Source: an uncultured Clostridia bacterium
Lineage (GTDB): Bacteria > Bacillota > Clostridia > Christensenellales > Borkfalkiaceae
Assembly: GCA_944368925.1 (NCBI GenBank)
Contig: CALVXG010000001.1
Span: forward strand, 186,001-250,000
DNA length: 64,000 nt
Reading direction: 5' to 3'
The notes under the pieces were generated by a model that did not search any database, was not told where the DNA came from, and saw nothing but the letters and a program-made list of their open reading frames with translations. The position numbers and the translations under genes were made by a program. Of the stretch, positions 34,355 to 42,938 are shown in pieces (position 1 is the first letter of the stretch; each line of letters begins with the position of its first letter).

Positions 34355-37300
34355 GCTTTCTTTCCTTTTTTGATCGTCAGAACCGCCCCTGCCGCAAGCG
34401 CGCATGCTGCCATCGCGCCGAATGCAAAGGCCGCCGAAGAATTACAACCGCCGCTCGCGGTCTCCTCTTTCTCCACCTTGACGGTGAAAGAGAATTCCAC
34501 AGTCGTGCCGCTGCCGTCCGTCGTCGTCGCTACGAGTTTGACCGCATTGTCGCCGACTTTGAGCTCTCCGCCTTCGATGCTCCAAGGCGCGTTCACGCCG
34601 TCCTTGAAGTAAACCGTGAACAGGTTCTTATCCAGCGCCGTTACTCCCTTGAGCGTAAGCGTGCCGCCCTGCTCAATCTTCACGCCGTCGTAGTACACTT
34701 CATCAAATTCGACAGAGCTGATCACTTCCTGCTGCTCAACTTCGACAAAGCCCTGTACGTCTTTGTCGTACTTGTAAGTGACAGTCTTTTCTACCTTGCC
34801 AAACGAAGGTACCGTGAAGCCCGCAAGGAACGTGATCGACCAATCGGGATCCGTCGCACTCAGATCGATCGCATACGGCGTACGCTGACCCTCCGTGCCG
34901 TCATTTTTGTTGATCGAATTGGTACGGAACACGATCTGCAACTCGTTCTTGTCATAGTGTACCATCACGACGTTCATCGACCTGTATTCTTCGTCTTTCT
35001 CCTTGTTCATCCATTGCTGGATCGTCTCGCCGTTGAAGAGGATCTTCGTCTGGCAATCCTGCAAGAATCCGTAAGAGAGCAGATATTCGATGGTGGACGT
35101 GTTGTATCCGAGGTTCTCGGAGGTCGACAGCCACGCTACCGTCGCATTGATGTGCCTGTACTGCACGTCCGTAATGGGTTGATCGAAATATACCTTGAAG
35201 GCAATGTTGCCGTCCGTATCGACGGATACAGGGTTGGAAACGGAAGTCACTTTGATTTCATGATATTCCACTTCGCTCAGATCGATATCCTTGCCCCAGC
35301 CGCCGAATTCATACTTGTAATTCACGCCGACCGCGATCGCACCGCCGCGGGGAACCGTAAAGCCGTCCAGAACAGAGAACGTCACCTTGGAAATGACGTT
35401 GCCGTCTGCATCCACCACGCCGCCTGCCGACTGCGGAATCTTCGCACTCACGGAAATGGACAGAACGTCCTTATCCGTAAACATGATCTTGACCGCGTTC
35501 GCAATGTCCGCACCCGACGCGTCTTTCGCCGCAAGAAGTTCCGTAATCGTCTTGCCGTTGATCAGGAGGTAATCTTTCACCCATGCTTCGTTGGTGATAT
35601 CTTCAAGATTTTCGTATACGTCGCCGCGCACGTTCTTGGAGAAGTGCAGCTCGAACACATACGCATCCGCCACGCTGTCGTAACGGAAGCCCGTCACGCC
35701 CGTGTATTTAAGCTCGATATCCTCGTCCGCATCGTAAGAGTCCGTTATATCTACGATAAACTTGCTCTCTTCCGCGCTGTACGTGAAAATATAGTAACGC
35801 GCAAGTTCCGCCGCCTTCTGCGCGTTCGGAGAGCTCGGGATATCCGTATAGAAAGGCAATCCCTTGAAGAGAATGAATACGTCCCCGTCGTTCCATGCCG
35901 TCTGCGACACTACAAGCTGCAAAGTATTCGCGCTGTTGTACTGGAAGACCTTCACTCCCTGCATCTGCGAGAAATAAGAACCGTTGAACATCACCAGATC
36001 CGTAACGTCCATCGACGCCTCCGTCGGGAACGCAGCAATGCTCGTCAGCGAAGAAAGATTGATGGGGATGTTGAGGAATACCGTGCCGTCCTTATTCACA
36101 CCGGCATCGAGCTTGTCGCCCTTCTGTACGCTCATCTCGATGGGCGCAAGCACCACGATCTCGTTCCAGTTCGGGTCGGTATACTTAAAGGACTGCTCCT
36201 CTTTGACTTCATAGCCCGTATCCGCAAACTTCAGGCCCTGCATGATTGTCACGACGTTGTCGTTGCCCAGTTTGTTGTCGCCGCGGAAAATGCTCTGCGA
36301 ACGCGTGTCGATCCACAGCGTGACGACATTTATCTTTTCCGTGTTCGCACGCACGGTCGCCTTTACGGGTGCTTCTTCCGTGCCGACGTTCTCGTTCATG
36401 ATATCTGCAAGCGTCGTTCCGTTTACTTTGATATACTCGTTGAACCATGCTTCACCCGCGATATCGTCGCTCGCCGCATGCCCTTCGAAGACGTTCTCGG
36501 AGAAGTGGATCTGCATGCCGTATACGTTGCCTGCCGCATCATAGTGCCCGAGCGCCATACTCGATACGACTACTTCGCGGTAATCCGAATACACTTTGGT
36601 AAGGGTGAACGCACCGTTCGTATAGACGAGCTGATATTCTTCGTCCAGGCAATACGTTGCGGAATACCCTTCCACATACTCTTTTGCATAGAAAACATAG
36701 TTCTTGGGAAGCACGATCGTGTCCCCTTCCTGCCATGTCCATTCGCCGTCGTTTTTCAAAAGCTGAATAATATTTTCGGTCGCAAGGTTGAAATGACCGA
36801 CTTTCGCATAATCGTCGTCGTTGAACGTGATCCCCGCAGGCGTCGCATTCGTGACTACATCATCGAATGCCACATTGGCCGAAAGATCGAGATTGACGTA
36901 ATTTCCGTTCGCTCCGACATTCGTCAGTCCGATCGGAACCGCAAATATGACGTTGCCGTCCGCAACCGACGCAACACGGAACTCAAAATCTTTGGTCGTC
37001 TTGTATGCGCCGCGGCCGTCCGCATTGTATACGGTGAAACCTTCCTTGAAGAGAACGGTGTCTCCTACCGCCCAGGCAAACGTCTTGCCGTCCGCAGGCA
37101 AGAAACCGAGCGCCTGAATGCCATTGTTTTCCACAACGGCCAGCTGTGCACCGAATTCGGAGATCGCAGCCCCGTTGATCGTAACATTGCCTACCGCAGC
37201 TTCCTGCGAATAGATGAGCACTTTGCCGACTTCCGGAATTTCCGTTGCGCCCGTCATGTCGATCTGCTGATCCAACATGAAGCCCGCATTTTTCGCCGTG

Positions 37301-38616
37301 CCGGTGCCGAGAGGCAGAATTTCCGCCGCGGGCAGCCCGACAAGCTCTTTGTTGATGCCCGTTACCGCCAAAGGCAGGTTAAAATTCGCCGTCTGCCATG
37401 CAACATAGCATTTGCCGTTTGTAAAATCGCTGCGCGTGACATTCAAAGTCTCTCCATTTTGACCAAGTACTTCCATGCTGTCAATTTTGATATAAGACTT
37501 GTCGGCTTCGCCGCCTGCGCCGATATAAATTTCAACCTTAAAATATTTACTGAGATCACTTGGTGTGCCCTGCTTGGTGCCGATTACAGCACTCGGAGCA
37601 TACCCGTTTCCGAGCTGCATACCCGCACTGCCGATATTCATGGACACCTTAACATAAGCAGGCGCACTTCCCGCTAAAAACAATCCGCCGATCGATGTTT
37701 CGGGTATGTTACTCACATCGTCAAAGAGATGGAAAAACGACCAATCATCTGATTTTCCCGACGTGATCTTCACATAGAAATAGTTTACTTTGGTAAGATC
37801 GAGCTCGGTCTTGTTATAGGTAACAATACTGCCCGACGTAAAGTTGAGAACAGACGCACCCTCGTCGTTAATGGTGATCGGGTCCATGTTGGCGTTCTGG
37901 TACCAGCCGTTTTCGTCAAAATCACCCTTCTGCAGCGGAGGTTTCACGCCCTGCGGCGCTTTGTCGATCCCCGTCGCTTTGATCGTCATGTCCGCACCCA
38001 GCGTCTGCAATACAAGATAGCACTTGCCTTCCGCAAAATCTTCGCGCGTAACGGTCAGCTCCTCACTGTTATTTTTAGCTTCGCCGATCACTTCGACGTC
38101 GTTGATCTTCACATACGATTTGCTTTCGCCGCCCGTGCCGATAAAGAATTCAAACTTGTTGTATACGGTAATGTCCGTAGGTGCTCCCTGGTCTGCGCCG
38201 ACCATGCCGCCCGTCGTCGAATATCCCCTGCCGCACTGCATGCCTCCGCTCTGCACGAGCATGGTGACTTTGGCAAAATCCATGCCTGGCGTTGCAGGAT
38301 CGTAAATTCCGCCGCCCGCACTCACCTTGGAATAATCATCGACAAGATACACGCCCGTCCAGTTGCCTGCCGTAGAGGCAATGTAAACGGTGTGCGGCTT
38401 GGTCAGATCCATCGCCGTGCTGTTGTACGTCGTGACGCCGCCCGCCGTAAAGGTGAACTCGGATGCGCCTTCCGCATTGGTCTTGAGCTGCGTCATGTTG
38501 GCGTTCTGGAACCATCCGTTTTCATCGTACTCACTGCCTGTGGCAGCAAATACGGCGCCCACGGAGAGAGATGCCAGCATCAGGACTGACAGCACAAAAA
38601 GTAGAACTCTCCTCAT
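34351..38616 (-). CDS. Large secreted repeat protein with GGC-type C-terminal anchor
   Basis: A 1421-residue protein. Residues 1-24 are a signal peptide. Residues 31-219 and 234-424 are tandem repeats, both opening DENGW-F/Y-QNANM and sharing GGMQ/AGMQ…G-x-GY, SYIKI and GKCY blocks; they look like carbohydrate-binding beta-sandwiches. From ~440 to ~1350 there are several Ig-like or adhesin-like modules with recurring GDxxxLxKG…Y and LHFSKNV/IHFSENV…AWxxxYxxxNG blocks. The end has GGCNSS, a transmembrane helix and KKGKKA. No catalytic motif is recognised; a cell-surface glycan-binding role is likely. First structural gene of the LacI-linked locus. Confidence 0.7.
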   Translation of the reverse strand: MRRVLLFVLSVLMLASLSVGAVFAATGSEYDENGWFQNANMTQLKTNAEGASEFTFTAGGVTTYNSTAMDLTKPHTVYIASTAGNWTGVYLVDDYSKVSAGGGIYDPATPGMDFAKVTMLVQSGGMQCGRGYSTTGGMVGADQGAPTDITVYNKFEFFIGTGGESKSYVKINDVEVIGEAKNNSEELTVTREDFAEGKCYLVLQTLGADMTIKATGIDKAPQGVKPPLQKGDFDENGWYQNANMDPITINDEGASVLNFTSGSIVTYNKTELDLTKVNYFYVKITSGKSDDWSFFHLFDDVSNIPETSIGGLFLAGSAPAYVKVSMNIGSAGMQLGNGYAPSAVIGTKQGTPSDLSKYFKVEIYIGAGGEADKSYIKIDSMEVLGQNGETLNVTRSDFTNGKCYVAWQTANFNLPLAVTGINKELVGLPAAEILPLGTGTAKNAGFMLDQQIDMTGATEIPEVGKVLIYSQEAAVGNVTINGAAISEFGAQLAVVENNGIQALGFLPADGKTFAWAVGDTVLFKEGFTVYNADGRGAYKTTKDFEFRVASVADGNVIFAVPIGLTNVGANGNYVNLDLSANVAFDDVVTNATPAGITFNDDDYAKVGHFNLATENIIQLLKNDGEWTWQEGDTIVLPKNYVFYAKEYVEGYSATYCLDEEYQLVYTNGAFTLTKVYSDYREVVVSSMALGHYDAAGNVYGMQIHFSENVFEGHAASDDIAGEAWFNEYIKVNGTTLADIMNENVGTEEAPVKATVRANTEKINVVTLWIDTRSQSIFRGDNKLGNDNVVTIMQGLKFADTGYEVKEEQSFKYTDPNWNEIVVLAPIEMSVQKGDKLDAGVNKDGTVFLNIPINLSSLTSIAAFPTEASMDVTDLVMFNGSYFSQMQGVKVFQYNSANTLQLVVSQTAWNDGDVFILFKGLPFYTDIPSSPNAQKAAELARYYIFTYSAEESKFIVDITDSYDADEDIELKYTGVTGFRYDSVADAYVFELHFSKNVRGDVYENLEDITNEAWVKDYLLINGKTITELLAAKDASGADIANAVKIMFTDKDVLSISVSAKIPQSAGGVVDADGNVISKVTFSVLDGFTVPRGGAIAVGVNYKYEFGGWGKDIDLSEVEYHEIKVTSVSNPVSVDTDGNIAFKVYFDQPITDVQYRHINATVAWLSTSENLGYNTSTIEYLLSYGFLQDCQTKILFNGETIQQWMNKEKDEEYRSMNVVMVHYDKNELQIVFRTNSINKNDGTEGQRTPYAIDLSATDPDWSITFLAGFTVPSFGKVEKTVTYKYDKDVQGFVEVEQQEVISSVEFDEVYYDGVKIEQGGTLTLKGVTALDKNLFTVYFKDGVNAPWSIEGGELKVGDNAVKLVATTTDGSGTTVEFSFTVKVEKEETASGGCNSSAAFAFGAMAACALAAGAVLTIKKGKKA

Positions 38617-38636
38617 ATAAAACCTCCATTATTTTA

Positions 38637-38654
38637 ACGGCGGAAACGCCGTTC
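38637..38654 (-). other. Short hairpin in the leader of the large secreted protein
   Basis: AACGGCG (38637-38643), a 4-base loop GAAA and CGCCGTT (38648-38654). It lies about 20 bases before the start codon, just upstream of the GGAGG site. No U-tract, so a translational or mRNA-stability role is possible. Confidence 0.4.
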
Positions 38655-38674
38655 AGTTACTTTACTCATAAATG

Positions 38675-38714
38675 CTTTCGTCGTGTTACAACACGACGAA
38701 AGAGTGCGCACTCT
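38675..38714. promoter_or_regulatory. Two adjacent perfect palindromes (operator or terminator)
   Basis: CTTTCGTCGTGTT-AC-AACACGACGAAAG (38675-38702, 13-bp arms) directly followed by AGAGTGC-GCACTCT (38701-38714). The second is a 14-bp palindrome centred on CG, the usual form of LacI-family operators. They lie between the lacI stop (38749) and the large secreted gene (start 38616). The first could also serve as the lacI terminator, although no U-run follows. Confidence 0.55.
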
Positions 38715-38748
38715 TTCAAATCAGTTTATTCAATTCTATGCCCGCACA

Positions 38749-39726
38749 CTATACACTGTTACGCTCGACAAGTTTCGTCCCGATCTTGCGCACCGTATCT
38801 TCGGATACGCCCTCATCCAGGATAAAATCTACATAGGCGTACCCTTCTGCTTTCTTATCTACCTGTATCGTAGTCAGCGCAGGGATGAAAAATCCCGTAA
38901 AATCCAAATCGTCACAACCGATGACGGATACGTCGTGCGGTACTTTGTAACCATTGTCAAACAATGCCCTGAGCACGCCGAGCGCCATCATGTCCGTAAG
39001 ACAAAACACCGAATCAAACGGCACTCCCGATGCGATCAGCTTTCGGCAAAGTTCATACCCCACATTGTGCGCCTTCTCCATCGGATAGTTTCCGCATAGA
39101 ATCCGTCGGCTGTCGTATTCAAACCCGTACTTTTCCGCATTCTGCTGAAAATAGGTAATACGCATGTCCGTAGGCATCAGCCATTCCTCGATCCCCGCCA
39201 CAAACGCGGGACGCTTCCTGCCCGTACGACGGAAACTCTCCATCGCCTGCCGCATGCCCTCCGTATAGTCAACTACCACCTTCGGCCCCGACTTCGTACA
39301 GTTGATCAGCCGGATCCCCTCTTCCAAAAAGATGTCATACCAGGAAAAATCACAGGTGAACATCGCAAGATTGACAATGCCGCACACCCGATAAGACAAC
39401 AAATCGTCCAGAATCTTGCGTACGTCCCTGTCCTTGATGGCAAACATCGAGATGATGCAATCCTGCTGCTCCGCCCTCTCCACCATCGCCTCAACCAGGT
39501 GCATATAGTAGGGATTGAGAAGATCCTCTACCAAAACCGCAATGATATTGCTCTTGCTCTTTCGCAGATTGGATGCGAGCTTGTTCGTGCGATAATTCAA
39601 TTCCTTGACGGCTGCATTGACTTTCTCGCGTGCCTCGGCGGAAACATACCCCTTCCCGCTGATGACGCGCCCCACCGTCGCGGTCGATACCCCCGCACGC
39701 TCGGCGACTTCTTGCTTTGTAACCAT
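38749..39726 (-). CDS. LacI-family transcriptional regulator
   Basis: A 325-residue regulator. Residues 1-25 are the LacI helix-turn-helix (TKQEVAERAGVSTATVGRVISG), followed by the hinge helix …NKLASNLRKSKSN and a periplasmic-binding-protein-like sensor domain ending VSVIGCDDLDFTGFFIPALTTI. ATG 39726 follows GGGGAGAATGT; the longer open frame to 39993 is upstream noise. It is directly upstream of the glycan locus on the same strand, and most likely controls it in response to a sugar. Confidence 0.93.
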   Translation of the reverse strand: MVTKQEVAERAGVSTATVGRVISGKGYVSAEAREKVNAAVKELNYRTNKLASNLRKSKSNIIAVLVEDLLNPYYMHLVEAMVERAEQQDCIISMFAIKDRDVRKILDDLLSYRVCGIVNLAMFTCDFSWYDIFLEEGIRLINCTKSGPKVVVDYTEGMRQAMESFRRTGRKRPAFVAGIEEWLMPTDMRITYFQQNAEKYGFEYDSRRILCGNYPMEKAHNVGYELCRKLIASGVPFDSVFCLTDMMALGVLRALFDNGYKVPHDVSVIGCDDLDFTGFFIPALTTIQVDKKAEGYAYVDFILDEGVSEDTVRKIGTKLVERNSV

Positions 39727-39962
39727 ACATTCTCCCCACACGCCATAAAGACGCATGATCAAAAAATATGCAACAAAATTCTTTGCCCAAGCGAAAAGGC
39801 GGACGCGCGGATTTTTCTCCCCCTTTTTACCGCACTCCGCATACCTCCGCCGCTTTCGGCAGATTCCTTTCATACCCCCGTTTACGCCCGTCCGTTTGTG
39901 ATAAATCATCGGTTTGCTCCGATCCGCGCGCGCCGCAAAGGCATGTGTCTTCGTGGACACTG

Positions 39963-39998
39963 TTATACTATCACAAAAATTGTGAGTTGTCAATACAT
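39963..39998 (-). promoter_or_regulatory. lacI promoter with internal palindromic operator
   Basis: Minus strand: TTGACA (complement 39990-39995), then the palindrome TCACAATTTTTGTGA (39971-39985, 6-bp arms) in the spacer. A -10 box follows, either TAGTAT at 17 bases or TATAAC at 20. A repressor on this palindrome would block the promoter, so autoregulation is likely. The palindrome differs from those at 38675-38714. Confidence 0.6.
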
Positions 39999-40153
39999 TT
40001 TATGAAAAAAATTTGATCACAAAATAGTGCATCTTTTCGGGTGAAAATCAGAAAATTATTTTTTCTGTAAGCTGATTTTGCGGACGGCTTTCCCCTTCTT
40101 TCGTTCTGCTTTTTTTCGAAAAATGCCCTTCCTTTCGGAAAATTCCTACAAAC
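39999..40153. other. Non-coding gap between lacI promoter and GPP34 terminator
   Basis: AT-rich sequence with no supported gene. Together with the lacI upstream region (39727-39962) it makes a stretch of about 540 bases without a gene; apart from the lacI promoter and the hairpin at 40154-40201 I see nothing in it. Confidence 0.5.
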
Positions 40154-40201
40154 ACAGAGGGCCGCCGCCTGCAAATTTTTTTGCAGGCGGCGGCCCTCTG
40201 T
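40154..40201 (-). terminator. Long terminator hairpin after the GPP34-like gene
   Basis: A 22-bp perfect stem (40154-40175 with 40180-40201) and loop TTTT. It is among the longest hairpins in the window. It lies 69 bases past the stop of the GPP34-like gene. Confidence 0.7.
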
Positions 40202-40269
40202 CTTATTTTGCTTTCCGAAAACCCCGCCAAAACTCGCTCTGTTTTTCGGGCTTCTCCGAAATTTTCTTT

Positions 40270-40917
40270 TCAGTTTTCCTCCGCGGAAGCAAGCCGCAAA
40301 TATGAACCGATAAACTCCAGCGCCGCTTGCATGCCGCCGCTTTGCGGCGCGCGGCGCAGCTGCTTTAAGCGCTTGCCGACCGCCTTTCTCCCGCGCCGCG
40401 TCAGATACTTTTTCAGCGCCTTGCTCTCGCAAAGAAGAACGGCCAGCAACGTTCCCTGCACGGGCGCTTCGCCCGTCTGCGTCAAGGCGCGAAGCTGCAT
40501 TGCCGCCCCTTCCGCCGCTTTCGGGTCGGGTATGTAAACCTTCCTCTTTCGCAAAAGACCCGCCTTGCGCTCCTTGGCATACCCCGCCTTCACGAGAGAA
40601 TCGCCGACCGCATACAAAAGTTCGCGCGTGTGCTTTCCACGAAAGGTAAACGGATAACGCCCCTTCAGCTTTTCCGCCTTCAAAGGCTGTTTCGCGCGTA
40701 CGTATTCATATAAGGAAGACAGATACCTTTCGCCCTCTGGCAATTCCCCGCCCGCTTTGAGCCGCCTTTTCTCATACGTCAGAACGCCCGCCGCCAACAG
40801 CTCGCTCACCCCCGCCGCCGTAAAACATGCGGCACTCTTCGCGCTCCGCGGCGACAGTTTCCCCTTTTTATTCAATACGCAAAGCAGATAGCTTTGCGAT
40901 AGCGTGATCCCTTCCAT
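40270..40917 (-). CDS. GPP34 (Golgi phosphoprotein 3-like) family protein, putative
   Basis: A 215-residue, basic, helical protein. The opening LSQSYLLCVLNKKGKLS and the block CFTAAGVSELLAAGVLTYEKRRL fit the start of GPP34-domain proteins (L…LL…L…G…AG.LAEL…GRI). The later KAGYAKERKAGLLRKRKVYIPD fits their G.L…R region. In eukaryotes the family binds phosphatidylinositol 4-phosphate; bacterial roles are mostly unknown. ATG 40917 has GGGGAG upstream. A single gene with its own terminator. Moderate confidence only. Confidence 0.45.
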   Translation of the reverse strand: MEGITLSQSYLLCVLNKKGKLSPRSAKSAACFTAAGVSELLAAGVLTYEKRRLKAGGELPEGERYLSSLYEYVRAKQPLKAEKLKGRYPFTFRGKHTRELLYAVGDSLVKAGYAKERKAGLLRKRKVYIPDPKAAEGAAMQLRALTQTGEAPVQGTLLAVLLCESKALKKYLTRRGRKAVGKRLKQLRRAPQSGGMQAALEFIGSYLRLASAEEN

Positions 40918-40970
40918 ACCAACTCCCCTTTTCTCTCATTGCCCGTCTTTTCAATAACCGAAACGCTCTT

Positions 40971-41486
40971 TTAAAATCCGTTCCTTTGCAGCCAGCTCTT
41001 TAAAAGCGCGTCCGAACTTTCCACGTCCGAGCCGCACACGGACAGCGCTTCCCCGATCTGCGCATGCGGACACAGCTTTTGCAAATCCTGCACGCTCCTG
41101 CCCGTTCCGCTCCCTTCGTTCGTGCAGAACGGATAGATCTTCTTCCCCGAAAAATCTGCACTCTCCAAAAACGTCCACACGGGCATCGGCATCGTCCCGC
41201 ACCAGTTCGGATATCCCAAAATGATGTTTTCATACCCCGAAACGTCGGCCGTCCCTTTCAGCGCGGGCCGCGCGTTTTCCTGCAACTCCTTCCTTGACCG
41301 CCCGACGCATTCCCTGTACCCGTCCGGATATTCTTCCGCTTCCTTCAGCTCCGCAAGAGGCGCCCCGATCATCTTCGCGATCTTTTCGGCCGCCGCCTTC
41401 GTGTTCCCTTTCTCCAACCGCACGATTTTGCCCTTCGCATAGTTCATCCCGCTGTGCGAAAAATATACGACGATCGTCTTTTCCAT
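40971..41486 (-). CDS. Flavodoxin
   Basis: A 171-residue flavodoxin-like protein: N-terminal strand IVVYFSHSGMNYAKG as the FMN phosphate loop, then NIILGYPNWCGTMPMPVWTFL and FCTNEGSGTGRSVQDL, typical of the Flavodoxin_4 group of longer flavodoxins. It carries electrons or acts as a quinone or disulfide reductase-like protein. ATG 41486 gives MEKTIVVYFSHSG; the open frame upstream adds no homologous residues. It lies 42 bases after rarA, in the same direction. Confidence 0.88.
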   Translation of the reverse strand: MEKTIVVYFSHSGMNYAKGKIVRLEKGNTKAAAEKIAKMIGAPLAELKEAEEYPDGYRECVGRSRKELQENARPALKGTADVSGYENIILGYPNWCGTMPMPVWTFLESADFSGKKIYPFCTNEGSGTGRSVQDLQKLCPHAQIGEALSVCGSDVESSDALLKSWLQRNGF

Positions 41487-41528
41487 ACGTTTTACCTCCC
41501 GCGCGCCCGCCCCTTCCGGCGGCCGCAT

Positions 41529-42851
41529 TCATTTTTTTCTGTGTGATTTCTTCCAGTCCCTGATCTCGTTCAGCCTGTTTTTGAATTTGATCTCCTGCCC
41601 CTCTTCCGTCGGCGTGTAATACTCCCGCCCGACCAAAGAATCGGGCAAACATTGCATGTCCGTCAGCTTGTCCTCCGTGTCGTGCGCGTACTGATACCCC
41701 TTGCCGTATTCCAGCTCTTTCATCAGCTTCGTCGGCGCATTCCGTATCACGAGCGGCACTGGCTCGGATAACTGCGCAAGAGCATCCTTCCTCGCCCGCC
41801 CGTACGCGACGTACAGCGCGTTCGACTTCGGCGCCAGCGACATATACACCACCGCCTGCGTCAGATGCACCGTGCACTCCGGCATGCCGATCAGATGACA
41901 CGCCTGGTACGCCGCCACCGCCATCTCCAGCGCGCGCGGATCCGCAAGCCCGATGTCCTCGCTCGCAAACCGCGTCACACGCCGCGCAATGTAGAGCGGA
42001 TCTTCCCCCGCTTCCAACATCCGCGCCAGCCAGTATACCGCCGCGTCCGGATCGGAATTGCGCATGGACTTGTGCAATGCGGAAATCAGATTGTAATGCT
42101 CTTCCCCGTTTTTATCGTACAAAAGCGACTTCCGCGATATACATTGCTCCACCACCTCTTTGGTGACACACGTCTTCTCGCCCTGCCGCTCCCCGTTTAA
42201 AACTGCCATCTCCAGCGTCGAAAGCGCCGACCGCGCGTCTCCGTTCGCAAAATTCGCGATCGCACGTATCAGCTCCTCCGAAATCTCCACCTGCTCGCCG
42301 CCGAACCCGCGTTTGTCCTGCAGCGCCCTCTTCAAAAGCCCGACAAGATCGTCCGTACTCAGCGCCTGCAACACAAACACCTTGCACCGCGACAGCAACG
42401 CCCCGTTTACCTCAAACGACGGGTTCTCCGTCGTCGCGCCGATCAGAATGATGCTGCCCTTCTCTACGTACGGCAAAAACGCGTCCTGCTGCGCCTTGTT
42501 GAAGCGGTGTATCTCGTCCACAAACAGGATCGTCTTTTCTCCGAACCGCCTGCCTCTCTCCGCTTCCTCCATGACCTGCTTGATCTCCTTGATCCCGCTG
42601 GTCACCGCCGAAAAATCAATAAATTTCGCTTTCGTGCGGTTCGCGATGATCCGCGCCAGCGTCGTCTTCCCGACGCCCGGCGGGCCCCAGAAAATCATCG
42701 ACCCGATCGCGTCGTTCTCGATCAGCCGCCGCAACACCTTCCCCTCGCCCAACAGATGCTGCTGCCCGCAAAATTCCGAAAGATCGCGCGGCCGCAGCCG
42801 CTCCGCCAACGGTTCCGCGCGCTCACTCTCAAACAACGTCGGTTGGTACAT
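41529..42851 (-). CDS. rarA: Replication-associated recombination protein RarA (MgsA)
   Basis: A 440-residue AAA+ ATPase of the RarA/MgsA/WRNIP1 family. It has the N-terminal PLAERLRPRDLSEFCGQQHL box, Walker A WGPPGVGKT, Walker B FVDEIHRFNKAQQDAFL, sensor 1 GATTENPSFEV and a C-terminal tetramerisation domain (YLAPKSNALYVAYGRA-like region). It acts at stalled replication forks. ATG 42851 is preceded by GAGGTGAGG. Confidence 0.95.
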   Translation of the reverse strand: MYQPTLFESERAEPLAERLRPRDLSEFCGQQHLLGEGKVLRRLIENDAIGSMIFWGPPGVGKTTLARIIANRTKAKFIDFSAVTSGIKEIKQVMEEAERGRRFGEKTILFVDEIHRFNKAQQDAFLPYVEKGSIILIGATTENPSFEVNGALLSRCKVFVLQALSTDDLVGLLKRALQDKRGFGGEQVEISEELIRAIANFANGDARSALSTLEMAVLNGERQGEKTCVTKEVVEQCISRKSLLYDKNGEEHYNLISALHKSMRNSDPDAAVYWLARMLEAGEDPLYIARRVTRFASEDIGLADPRALEMAVAAYQACHLIGMPECTVHLTQAVVYMSLAPKSNALYVAYGRARKDALAQLSEPVPLVIRNAPTKLMKELEYGKGYQYAHDTEDKLTDMQCLPDSLVGREYYTPTEEGQEIKFKNRLNEIRDWKKSHRKK

Positions 42852-42938
42852 TTTTCCTCACCTCCGCCATAAACTCCGACCGCGGGAACCGCCGCGGCAA
42901 AATTTTTCCTATGCCTGCGATGTTCCCGCCCCTTTCGT

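Noticed and set aside
32036..34612. An 858-codon plus-strand open frame opposite the toroid lipoprotein gene.
   Set aside because: Same shadow effect; the minus-strand frame has a lipobox signal and coupled start.
34957..37677. A 906-codon plus-strand open frame within the large secreted protein gene.
   Set aside because: Arg/His/Val-rich shadow of the minus-strand gene, with no domain pattern of its own.
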